The notes beneath the pieces were generated by a model. That model searched no databases. It was not told the origin of the DNA and saw only the letters and a list, made by a program, of their open reading frames with translations. Below are positions 26,181 to 33,479 of a stretch of DNA of 64,000 nucleotides, piece by piece (positions within the stretch are counted from its first letter, which is position 1; every line of letters starts with the position of its first letter). Position numbers and translations under genes: made by a program. Source of the stretch: Pseudonocardia sp. SCN 73-27 (GTDB taxonomy: Bacteria; Actinomycetota; Actinomycetes; Mycobacteriales; Pseudonocardiaceae); contig MEGH01000012.1 of NCBI GenBank assembly GCA_001725415.1, positions 56,841 to 120,840 on the forward strand. The letters run 5' to 3'.

Positions 26181-26249
26181 CCCTCGGCCACCGATGTCAA
26201 GGGCGTCCGGCGAAGGCGCCGGCGGGGGTGCCGGGAAGGGGCGGTTACC

Positions 26250-26993
26250 GTGGAATCCATGTCGAACGGGGTCACCACGCAGACGTTGACGGAGGTCGTC
26301 GCCGACCACCTCCGGCGTCTGATCCATCTGGGCGAGGTGGGCCCCGGCGACCGGCTCCCGGCCGAGCGTGAGCTGGCCGAACAGCTGGGGATCGCGCGCC
26401 TGAGCCTGCGTGAGGCGCTCAAGACGCTGCAGAACGACGGGTACGTCGAGGTGCGCCGCGGCGCCCGGGGCGGCACCTATGTCACCGAGCTCGAGGCGCC
26501 CGTCGCCCGCTGGCGTGCGCGGATGCGCACCGTCTCCGGCGAGTTCGACGACATCATCGACTTCCGCATCGGCCTGGAGACCGAGACCGCGCGCCTCGCC
26601 GCCGCCCGGCGCACCCCCGAGGACCTCGCAGCCATGCGAACCACGATCGACGACCTCACCGTCGCCCACGACCGCACCGCCTTCCGGCTCGCCGACTCCC
26701 GGTTCCACGCCTCGCTGGCCCGTGCGGCCCGCAGCTCGCGGCTGTGCGCGGCCGTCGAGTCGACCCGCGCCGAGCTGTTCAACACCCACGACCTGCTCCC
26801 GTTCATCGACCCCGTGCAGGAGTCGGTCGACGACCACGAGGTCGTGTTCCGGGCCGTCGAGAAGGGGGACGTCGACGCCGCGGCGGCCGCGATGCGCGAC
26901 CACATCGAGCACACGCGCACGCAACTGCGGGCCATCGTGTTCGCGACGGACCCGCCCTCGCCGGATGCCCCCGGGGCCACCACCGTCAGCTGA
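26250..26993 (+). CDS. GntR/FadR-family transcriptional regulator
   Basis: The 247-residue protein has an N-terminal winged HTH (GDRLPAERELAEQLGIARLS and LREALKTLQNDGYVEVRRG, about 35-80). A helical FCD ligand domain follows (about 95-230) with the metal-site residues typical of FadR/VanR proteins (RIGLETETARLAA, ADSRFHASLARAA and HEVVFRAVEKGDVDAAAAAM). It is divergent from the mgs/gmaS/mgd-like operon over a clear dyad, so it is the probable pathway repressor. I chose GTG 26250 because AAGGG precedes it; ATG 26259 is the alternative. Confidence 0.88.
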   Translation: MESMSNGVTTQTLTEVVADHLRRLIHLGEVGPGDRLPAERELAEQLGIARLSLREALKTLQNDGYVEVRRGARGGTYVTELEAPVARWRARMRTVSGEFDDIIDFRIGLETETARLAAARRTPEDLAAMRTTIDDLTVAHDRTAFRLADSRFHASLARAARSSRLCAAVESTRAELFNTHDLLPFIDPVQESVDDHEVVFRAVEKGDVDAAAAAMRDHIEHTRTQLRAIVFATDPPSPDAPGATTVS

Positions 26994-27729
26994 TCAGGTC
27001 CGACAACAGCTTCGCCGCCTCCATCGTCGCCCCGATCTGCTCGGTCATCACCGACGCCCGTGCCGCCGGCCCGGCCAGGCACAACGCGCCCACGACGTCG
27101 CCGCCACGGCTGCGGATCGGCGTGGCGCAGCAGGCGATCCCGTCGATCAGCTCGCCCCGCTGATGCGCGGTGTCGGTGCGGCGCACCTCCGCGAGCTCCG
27201 CGTCGAGGACGTCCGGGTCGATGATCGTGTGCTCGGTGAGCTGCCGCAGGTGCGGCAGCGCCTGACGCCAGTCGGGCAGGTGCGCGAGCAGCAGCTTCCC
27301 GGCTGCCGAGGCGTGCGGATGACGCAGCAGGTCGTGCTCGGAGTGCAGCGGCCGGTCGGGGTCCTGGTCGCCCACCCGCACGGTGTCGCCGAGGTAGATG
27401 ATCAGGTGCACCCCGAACCGGATGCGACCCCGCAGCTCCTCCAGCACGTCGCGGGCCGCCGACGGCACGAACGGCGCCACCGCCGCCGTCACGATCTCGT
27501 CCATCTTGCGGCCGATGGCGAAGCCGCGCAGGTCGTCGACGCGGACCAGGAACTCGCTGGCGGTCAACGTGTTCAGCAGCCGGTAGCAGGTCGCGGGCGG
27601 CATGCCGACGAACGCCGCGAGCTCCTTCGCCGTCACGCCCGTGCCCAGGCGCGCGACGGCCTCGATGAGCCGCATCGCCCCGTCGATCGGCGCGGGCGGC
27701 CTGCCGCGCCCCAGCGGTCCCGACGTCAC
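26986..27729 (-). CDS. IclR-family transcriptional regulator
   Basis: A 247-residue regulator with winged HTH VTAKELAAFVGMPPATCYRL (about 32-51) and an effector domain with HLIIYLGDTVRVG, ASAAGKLLLAHLPD and a C-terminal VGALCLAGPAAR. IclR proteins sense small carboxylates or aromatics. Its GTG overlaps the permease stop (GTGA), so it is co-expressed with that transporter and probably controls it. Its 3' end overlaps the convergent GntR gene by 8 bp. Confidence 0.88.
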   Translation of the reverse strand: MTSGPLGRGRPPAPIDGAMRLIEAVARLGTGVTAKELAAFVGMPPATCYRLLNTLTASEFLVRVDDLRGFAIGRKMDEIVTAAVAPFVPSAARDVLEELRGRIRFGVHLIIYLGDTVRVGDQDPDRPLHSEHDLLRHPHASAAGKLLLAHLPDWRQALPHLRQLTEHTIIDPDVLDAELAEVRRTDTAHQRGELIDGIACCATPIRSRGGDVVGALCLAGPAARASVMTEQIGATMEAAKLLSDLIS

Positions 27730-29186
27730 CGGAAGATCCCCCGTTGCGCGCCCCGGGAGACGTCGGAGGCGATCGTCTCGTCGTAGACGCCGACGGCCTC
27801 CAGTCGTGCGGGCGCGCGTCTTCGGAAGACCAGGGCGAGACAGCTGCTGCCGAACAGCACGGCCAGGAACACCGACACGAGCACCGGCTGCTCGCTGAAC
27901 GTCTGCACGATCGCGAGCGCGATGATCACCGTCAGCAGCAGGGCCGCGGTGACCGAGACGATCCAGGTGGCCCGGGTGGCCTCGCCGATGCGGCGCAGGA
28001 ACAGCGGCGTCGCCACGCAGACCACGACGTAGGTGCCCAGGTAGCCGAGCGCGGACAGGGTGAGCAGGTCGGCCAGTGCGTGCTGCTGGGCTCCGGCCAG
28101 GATCAGGATGCAGGGCGTCGCGACGACCGGCGGGAGCACGACAGCCAGGGCTCGCGACGGGGTCCGGTAGCGGGGGTGGGTGTGGCCCAGCCCGCGCGGC
28201 ACCACACCCTCGCGCCCCATGCAGAACAGCACCCTGACCAGCGCATTCAGCGACGCGAGCGCGCAGCTGAACCACGACGCCGCGATGGCCAGGTCGAGCA
28301 CGATCGACATGACCATCGGCTCGTGCAGCGAGACGAGGTCGGTCACCGGGGTGACCTCGTGGCTGATGCTCGGCGACGGCATCGCGACCGACTGCACGAG
28401 GCTGGAGAACACGTACAGCACACCGGCGGCAGGGACCGTCCAACGGACGGCGCGCGGCACCGACTCCAGCGGCTTGGCCGCCTCGACGCTCAGGGTCGTC
28501 GCGCTCTCGAAGCCGATGAACGCGCTGATCGCGATGACGATGCCGACCGCGAGCGGGCGGATGTCGGGCTTCCACGCCAGCACCGCGGACAGGTCGGCGG
28601 TGGGCAGCACGAGGACGAACAGGACGATCAGCACGACGAGCACCAGCAGGATCGACACCGACTCGACGAGCAGGGTGACCCGCGCCGACAGCCGGATGCC
28701 CGCGACGAGGATGACTCCCACCGCGACCCCGGCGACGAGCACGACCCCGGCGGCCAGTGGGGGACCGATCGACGGTGGTGCGCCCAGCCGCTGGGCCAGG
28801 TCGGCGAGGTAGAGGCCGACGGCGAGCAGTCCCGCCATGGCGACGACGGAGTAGCCGAGCAGTGCCGACCAGCCGGTCACCAGTGCGCCGCCGGGGTGCA
28901 GTGCCCGTGCGCTGTAGCTGTAGAGCCCGCCCGGTGCGCGCATCCGGCACGCGAACTGCTGGATGCACCAGCTGACGAGCATGCAGACGACCGTCGTGCA
29001 CACGAATGCGAGCAGCGCGCCCGGTCCCGTCGCCCCCAGCACGATCGCCGGGATGATCGCCGCCGCCCCGCTGGGGGCGACCGCCGCGACCGACTGCGCG
29101 AGCACGGGCAGCGGCCCGAGACGGCGTCGGTCGAGCCCCGTCACCGACGACCGTGCGGGCAGCTCGGGGCGAGCGACACCGTGCAT
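27726..29186 (-). CDS. APC-family amino acid/amine permease
   Basis: A 486-residue transporter with about 12 helices. The consensus APC start SVAAVAPSGAAAIIPAIVLG is in helix 1, CRMRAPGGLYSYSARALHPG lies between helices 2 and 3, and FIGFESATTLSVEAAKPLES is in helix 6, where substrates are gripped. It is cotranscribed with the IclR gene. Next to a putative methylamine/N-methyl amino acid pathway it may import such an amine, but specificity cannot be read. ATG 29186 is preferred over longer upstream starts, which lack membrane-protein character. Confidence 0.85.
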   Translation of the reverse strand: MHGVARPELPARSSVTGLDRRRLGPLPVLAQSVAAVAPSGAAAIIPAIVLGATGPGALLAFVCTTVVCMLVSWCIQQFACRMRAPGGLYSYSARALHPGGALVTGWSALLGYSVVAMAGLLAVGLYLADLAQRLGAPPSIGPPLAAGVVLVAGVAVGVILVAGIRLSARVTLLVESVSILLVLVVLIVLFVLVLPTADLSAVLAWKPDIRPLAVGIVIAISAFIGFESATTLSVEAAKPLESVPRAVRWTVPAAGVLYVFSSLVQSVAMPSPSISHEVTPVTDLVSLHEPMVMSIVLDLAIAASWFSCALASLNALVRVLFCMGREGVVPRGLGHTHPRYRTPSRALAVVLPPVVATPCILILAGAQQHALADLLTLSALGYLGTYVVVCVATPLFLRRIGEATRATWIVSVTAALLLTVIIALAIVQTFSEQPVLVSVFLAVLFGSSCLALVFRRRAPARLEAVGVYDETIASDVSRGAQRGIFR

Positions 29187-29667
29187 CCGCACCTGCCTTC
29201 CTGCCGACCTGTCCCGGCACGAGCGGAGCGAGCGTACTTCCCGGAACGGCCCGCGGCACATTACAGACATGTTTCGTGGGGTGGGAAAAGATGCGCAGAC
29301 AATTCTCGGAGGGGATTTGCGTCACAGGGTTGGCAGCGGGGAGCCCGGTCTCTACTGTCGAGGCACGCCGAGCGCCGTCGTTCCCAATTCACGGCTGCCG
29401 GCCATGTCGACCCGGATCTGTACGGGAAACGGCCGGGTCACGCCATTCCTTCATCGTCGAGGGGAGACGTCCATGAGTCGTGAAACGTGTTTCCTCCATT
29501 CAATGGACTCGTCGTAGCGGGTGCGGACGCGTCCGTCACCAGCACAGAACCGCCGTTCCTGCAGCGTGGACCAGGCCGCGAAGCCTCCACGCGCGCCGCG
29601 CGGCGGACTCGACGAGCAGTGTTCGAATTCGACGCACGAACACCGCGCCCATCCCCACGGAGTCGCC
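29187..29667. promoter_or_regulatory. Divergent intergenic region with two adjacent dyads
   Basis: These 481 bp between two permease operons hold no gene I can support. The notable part is GAAAC-GT-GTTTC (29482-29493) followed directly by TCCATT-C-AATGGA (29495-29507), both perfect. A looser TTTC-N9-GAAA lies near 29271-29287. The AT content is locally raised. IclR sites often have this GGAAA/TTTCC character, so the neighbouring IclR protein may bind here and control the plus-strand permease operon. Confidence 0.5.
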
Positions 29668-29967
29668 GTGCCCGCATCCCTCGATTCACGTATGGCCGCG
29701 TTGGCGCGCCGGGACCGAATTCTCGCGATCACCTTCACATTGCTGATGTGGGTGGTCCTGGTCTTCGTGTTCTTCGCCGCCACCTCGGTTGCACCTACGC
29801 CCGCGATCACGGTCGTACTCGCCGTGGCCACGCTGTTGCTCGGCCTGTTCAACACCGCCTCGCTGCTCGCGCTGCTCAAGCGCTACGCCGCCAACCGCGA
29901 CCTGATCTACCGGCCCGACGTCATGCACCTCGACCAGCTCCGCGCCGCGCGCGGGAAGCAGGACTGA
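29668..29967 (+). CDS. Small two-helix membrane protein, first gene of permease operon
   Basis: A 99-residue protein: short amphipathic N-terminus (MAALARRDR), two transmembrane helices (ILAITFTLLMWVVLVFVFFA and TVVLAVATLLLGLFNTASLL), then a basic cytoplasmic tail (RYAANRDLIYRPDVMHLDQL). GTG 29668 has GGAG at 6 nt. No family recognised. It starts a tightly packed operon in which all following genes are close or overlap, so it is probably an accessory subunit of the permease encoded three genes later. Confidence 0.7.
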   Translation: MPASLDSRMAALARRDRILAITFTLLMWVVLVFVFFAATSVAPTPAITVVLAVATLLLGLFNTASLLALLKRYAANRDLIYRPDVMHLDQLRAARGKQD

Positions 29968-29971
29968 TCCC

Positions 29972-30391
29972 ATGGCCGAGTACCAGCCACCCGAACAGAG
30001 CCGGCGCGGACAGCTCGTCGACGCCGCGACCATCCTCGTCCTGCTGTTCGCAACCCTGTTCGTCACGACCTTCCTCGTGCAGGACACCGCGTCCGGCGGG
30101 GACGGCGCGGCGGCCGAACGGCCCGTCGCCGAGATGCCGGTGAACCCGACCGAACGCCAGCAGTACCAGGCGCTCATCGACTCCGGCACCACCGACCTGG
30201 CAACCGTGAACGCCGCCGTCGACTCGCACGCGGACAGCCAGGACAAGTACGCGATCAACATCTGGGCGCTGCTGGGCACCGCCGCGCTGCTGGCGATCTA
30301 CCTGGCCTTCGTCTACCGCACCTCGTTCCGCGAGTATCGCGAGGTCATCGAGGAACGGTTCGGGCCGAGCGAACGGGAGCCGACGTCATGA
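29972..30391 (+). CDS. Two-helix membrane protein with external loop
   Basis: A 139-residue protein: helix 1 at about 15-35 (LVDAATILVLLFATLFVTTF), a roughly 60-residue polar and acidic extracytoplasmic segment (with TERQQYQALIDSGTTDLATV), helix 2 at about 95-115 (NIWALLGTAALLAIYLAFVY), and a charged cytoplasmic tail. No family recognised. The loop could contact substrate or cap the transporter. It starts 4 nt after the previous stop and overlaps the next ATG (ATGA). Confidence 0.7.
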   Translation: MAEYQPPEQSRRGQLVDAATILVLLFATLFVTTFLVQDTASGGDGAAAERPVAEMPVNPTERQQYQALIDSGTTDLATVNAAVDSHADSQDKYAINIWALLGTAALLAIYLAFVYRTSFREYREVIEERFGPSEREPTS

Positions 30392-30600
30392 CCACCGCGA
30401 GCATCCTCAACCTCCTCGCCTGGGTCCTCAGCGCGCTGATCGCCGCCTGGCTGATCCACGACGTCGTCCGCGTCGCACGGACCCACGACGAGAAGGACCT
30501 CATCAACGCCGCGGAGATGTTCGACGACCTCGACCCGCAGGCCGCCGCCCCGGTCGCTCCCGCCGCGTCCTCGTCGTCGTCGAAGGAGGACGGCCGATGA
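30388..30600 (+). CDS. Small single-helix membrane protein
   Basis: A 70-residue protein with one N-terminal helix (ILNLLAWVLSALIAAWLIHD), an acidic amphipathic stretch (EKDLINAAEMFDDLDP) and an Ala/Ser-rich end. It overlaps both neighbours by four bases, forcing coupled translation with the APC permease. Size, topology and coupling are what one expects of a transporter auxiliary subunit. No homologue comes to mind. Confidence 0.7.
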   Translation: MTTASILNLLAWVLSALIAAWLIHDVVRVARTHDEKDLINAAEMFDDLDPQAAAPVAPAASSSSSKEDGR

Positions 30601-32051
30601 CCGCCGCAGGCGAGTCCAGCGCCTCCACCGTCTCGGCGCCGGCACCCGGGCACCACGCCCCGGCGCTGCGCAAGGTGTTGTCGCCCATGCACATCTGGGC
30701 TCTCGGCGTCGGTATCGTCCTCGTCGGCGAGTTCATGGGCTGGAACTTCTCGGTCGAGAAGGGCGGCATGTACGGCGCGCTCGTCGCCGCCTGGTTCGTC
30801 GGCCTGCTCTACACGTGCATCGTGATGATCAACTCCGAGATCACCTCGGCGATCCCGGCCGCCGGGGGCCAGTACGCGCAGGCCAAGCACACCGTCGGCC
30901 CGCTCATGGCGTTCAACGTCGGGCTCTACCTGACACTTGCCTACACGATGCTCGAGGCCGCCAACGCCAACGTCCTCAGCTACCTGCTCAGTCAGCTGTC
31001 GTCCCTCACCGGGAGCTCGGAGGAGCTGTCGCCCTACGCCTTCGCGACACTCGCGATCATGGCGCTGGCCTGGCTGAACTACCGTGGCGTGTTCGCGGCG
31101 CTCTCGCTCAACTTCGTCATCACCGGGTTCGCGTTCATCACGATCATCGTGCTGTTCTTCGGCGTCTCCGGCTGGAACGCCGGCATCTCGCTGCACCTCG
31201 ACGGCCTCATCGGCAGTCTCGACAACGGCCTGCCCTACGGCTGGATCGGCGTCATCGCGGCGTTCCAGTTCGGGATGTGGTTCTACCTCGGCATCGAGGG
31301 CACCGCGCAGGCCGCGGAGGAGTGCCGGTCGGCGTCGCGGTCGGTCCCGATCGGCAGCATGGCCGGGATCATGACGCTGATCATCGCGGCCGGCCTCACC
31401 TGGTACGTCTGCGCGGGCCTGCTCCCGTGGCACTACCTCGGCGTGTCGATCACCCCGCTGTTCGACGCCGCGCGCGTCAGCGGCAGCGGTGTACTGGTGG
31501 TCCTGCTGCTGCTCGGCACCCTGTTCGCGACGATCGCGTCGGCCAACGGCTGCATCAACGACGCCTCGCGCGCCTGGTTCTCGATGAGCCGCGACCGCTA
31601 CCTGCCGGCCTGGTTCAGCGCGGTCCATCCGCGGTACCACACGCCGTTCCGGTCGGTGGTCTTCCTGGTGCCGATCGCGATCGCGTTCGCGCTGCTGCCG
31701 GTGCTGCTCGACCAGCCGACGCTGCTCGCCACGGTGATCACGTTCTCGATCCTGTCCGGGCTGCTGACCTACAGCTTCATGGGGCCGAACTTCATCCGGT
31801 TCCGCAAGCTGTGGCCGATGGGAACGATCACCCGCGGCTACGTGCTGCCCCTGCACCCCGCACCGGCGATCGCGCTGCTCCTGCTGTCGGGCATCGTCTT
31901 CTTCGCCACGTTCCTCGGCTACGGCACCGCACTGCTCTCGCTGCTGGCCTTCTACCTGCTCGCGTCGATCTGGTTCGTGCAACGCAGGTACAAGTACGTC
32001 AAGCGCGGCGCCCAGTTCACCGCCGACCTGCCCCGGCCCCGTGGCTACTGA
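30597..32051 (+). CDS. APC-superfamily permease, ethanolamine-permease-like
   Basis: A 484-residue permease with 12 helices. GVGIVLVGEFMGWNFSVEKG in helix 1 resembles ethanolamine permeases of the EutP/TIGR00908 type, and AIPAAGGQYAQAKHTVGPLM is the conserved loop. FGMWFYLGIEGTAQAAEECR in helix 6 carries the substrate-site GIE. The substrate is likely a small amine or amino acid; methylamine or ethanolamine are reasonable guesses given the neighbours. It is fourth in an operon with three small membrane proteins before it and two after it. Confidence 0.85.
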   Translation: MTAAGESSASTVSAPAPGHHAPALRKVLSPMHIWALGVGIVLVGEFMGWNFSVEKGGMYGALVAAWFVGLLYTCIVMINSEITSAIPAAGGQYAQAKHTVGPLMAFNVGLYLTLAYTMLEAANANVLSYLLSQLSSLTGSSEELSPYAFATLAIMALAWLNYRGVFAALSLNFVITGFAFITIIVLFFGVSGWNAGISLHLDGLIGSLDNGLPYGWIGVIAAFQFGMWFYLGIEGTAQAAEECRSASRSVPIGSMAGIMTLIIAAGLTWYVCAGLLPWHYLGVSITPLFDAARVSGSGVLVVLLLLGTLFATIASANGCINDASRAWFSMSRDRYLPAWFSAVHPRYHTPFRSVVFLVPIAIAFALLPVLLDQPTLLATVITFSILSGLLTYSFMGPNFIRFRKLWPMGTITRGYVLPLHPAPAIALLLLSGIVFFATFLGYGTALLSLLAFYLLASIWFVQRRYKYVKRGAQFTADLPRPRGY

Positions 32052-32724
32052 GCAGGCCGTCACCCTGGCGCCGGCCGCGCTGGTGGTGCTCGCAGTGGCG
32101 TACAACGAGATCCGCCGCGCCCGGACCCAACGGGCCGCGCGCGACGGAGTCTTCGACGCGGTCGTGTGGATGCTCTCCGACGCCCATGTGGCGACCGGAG
32201 GCGGCCGCTACCCCGTCCTCACCGGGACCCACGACGGGCACCCGGTGCGGGCGGAGGTCGTCGTCGACAGCCTCACGCTGCGCAAGCTGCCGCTGCTGTG
32301 GCTGGTCGTGACGGTCTCGCGGCCGGTCGCCGTCGACGGGACCGTCGACGTCCTGACCCGACCCAACGGCACCGAGGTCTTCTCCCGCAACGCCTCCCTG
32401 GCCCATCGGTTGTCCACACCGGACGACTTCCCGGTGCCCGCCCGCATCGCGACGTCACGTGCCGTCCCGGTGTCGGAACGCGCGCTCGCCGCGCTCGGGG
32501 AGCTCGTGCGCGACGACCGGGTCAAGGAGATCGAGGCCGGGCCGGCCGGGGTGCGCGTCGTGCACCGGCTCGCCGAGGCCGACCAGACCCGCTACCGCGC
32601 AGGCCGCCGCGTCGACTTCGGGATGCCCACCGTCACCCCGCTGACGTTCGCGGCCCTGCTCATCGGCCTCGACGACATCGCCTCGGCGTGCGCCGCGACC
32701 CCGACCCGGGAGTACACCCGATGA
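32041..32724 (+). CDS. Membrane-anchored protein of unknown function in permease operon
   Basis: A 227-residue protein with one N-terminal anchor (APAALVVLAVAYNEIRRART) and a soluble alpha/beta domain with strands such as VRAEVVVDSLTLRKLPLLWL and a helix SERALAALGELVRDDRVKEI. No catalytic motif is seen. GTG 32041 overlaps the permease end by 11 bases, an unusually long overlap, so it is surely cotranslated. It may regulate or stabilise the transporter. Confidence 0.65.
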   Translation: MATEQAVTLAPAALVVLAVAYNEIRRARTQRAARDGVFDAVVWMLSDAHVATGGGRYPVLTGTHDGHPVRAEVVVDSLTLRKLPLLWLVVTVSRPVAVDGTVDVLTRPNGTEVFSRNASLAHRLSTPDDFPVPARIATSRAVPVSERALAALGELVRDDRVKEIEAGPAGVRVVHRLAEADQTRYRAGRRVDFGMPTVTPLTFAALLIGLDDIASACAATPTREYTR

Positions 32725-32987
32725 CACCCCGACAGCCCATGCTCGTCCTCGCGGCCGCGATCGTGCTGCCCGGGGCGGGCCACGTCCTCAACCGGACCCC
32801 CGTCCGCGGCCTGATGTTCGTCTTCTACATCCTGCTGCTCGGCGTGGTCACCTACCACCTGACGACGCCCGACCATTCCATGATCGGGCGCCTCGCCGGA
32901 GGGCTCTTCGTCTACGCGATCAGCATCATGGACGCCTACCGGACCGCGGCCCTGCGCGCGGCGCCGCGCCGGGTGAACCAGGCCTGA
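32721..32987 (+). CDS. Small membrane protein (TM2/DUF5683-like layout)
   Basis: An 88-residue protein with an initial LAAAIVLPGAGHVLNRTPVR segment resembling the PGxGqxxxG start of TM2- or DUF5683-type proteins, then helix GLMFVFYILLLGVVTYHL and a final helix GGLFVYAISIMDAYR. The function of such proteins is poorly known. Its ATG overlaps the preceding stop. It ends the six-gene permease operon, and a strong terminator follows 50 bp later. Confidence 0.65.
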   Translation: MTPRQPMLVLAAAIVLPGAGHVLNRTPVRGLMFVFYILLLGVVTYHLTTPDHSMIGRLAGGLFVYAISIMDAYRTAALRAAPRRVNQA

Positions 32988-33038
32988 CCGACCGGCCCGG
33001 CCCCGCACGCCTCCCGGATCGAGGCGCAGGGGACCATC

Positions 33039-33067
33039 GGCCCTCCCCCGACCCGGCGGGGAGGGCC
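33039..33067 (+). terminator. Terminator of permease operon
   Basis: Perfect 10-bp stem GGCCCTCCCC / GGGGAGGGCC with a 9-nt loop, about 50 bp after the last operon gene. There is no T-tract, as is common in high-GC actinobacteria. Confidence 0.7.
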
Positions 33068-33122
33068 ACGCTGTGACCCGCTGTTCGATCGGCTGCGAGC
33101 CCGACGAGAACGGAGGTCAGCG

Positions 33123-33431
33123 ATGAGTGTGATCGTGGTCGTGGAGTTCCCCGGTGCCCGTGTCGACGCGTTCACCGCGGCCTACCAGCGACACGCGGAG
33201 ACCATGACGGCCATCACCATGGACGGGAAGGGCAAGGGCGCGCTCCACCACATGATCGTCGAGAACGAGAACGGCGACGTCATGGTCGTCGACGAGTGGG
33301 AGACGCGCGAGCAGTTCGACGCGTTCTTCGCCGCGCAGGACGACATCAGGAAGGTCATCGCCGAGGTCGGCCTCTCCGGCCCGCCCCGCACGACGAGCTA
33401 CCGGGTCATCGACACCGCCGACAGGTTCTGA
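33123..33431 (+). CDS. Dimeric alpha-beta barrel (ABM-like) small protein
   Basis: A 102-residue protein with a ferredoxin-like fold: MSVIVVVEFPG strand, helix DAFTAAYQRHAETM, ALHHMIVENENGDVMVVDEW strands, and helix REQFDAFFAAQDDIRKVIAE. This is the antibiotic-biosynthesis-monooxygenase or EthD/quorum-type barrel. Members are cofactor-free oxygenases or ligand binders. It has a strong GGAGG before ATG 33123 and stands alone, convergent with the P450. Confidence 0.75.
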   Translation: MSVIVVVEFPGARVDAFTAAYQRHAETMTAITMDGKGKGALHHMIVENENGDVMVVDEWETREQFDAFFAAQDDIRKVIAEVGLSGPPRTTSYRVIDTADRF

Positions 33432-33450
33432 GCCCGGCCGCACCGGCGGT

Positions 33451-33479
33451 CGCCCGCCCGGGGAGGGCCGCGGCGGGCG
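33451..33479. terminator. Bidirectional hairpin between convergent genes
   Basis: CGCCCGCC (33451-33458) pairs with GGCGGGCG (33472-33479) across a 13-nt loop. It abuts the P450 stop and follows the small barrel protein by 20 bp, so it can serve both strands. Confidence 0.5.

Noticed and set aside
26986-29325. A 779-codon frame joining the IclR regulator with upstream sequence
   Set aside because: Everything before GTG 27729 is shadow of the APC permease, and the IclR HTH begins normally from that GTG.
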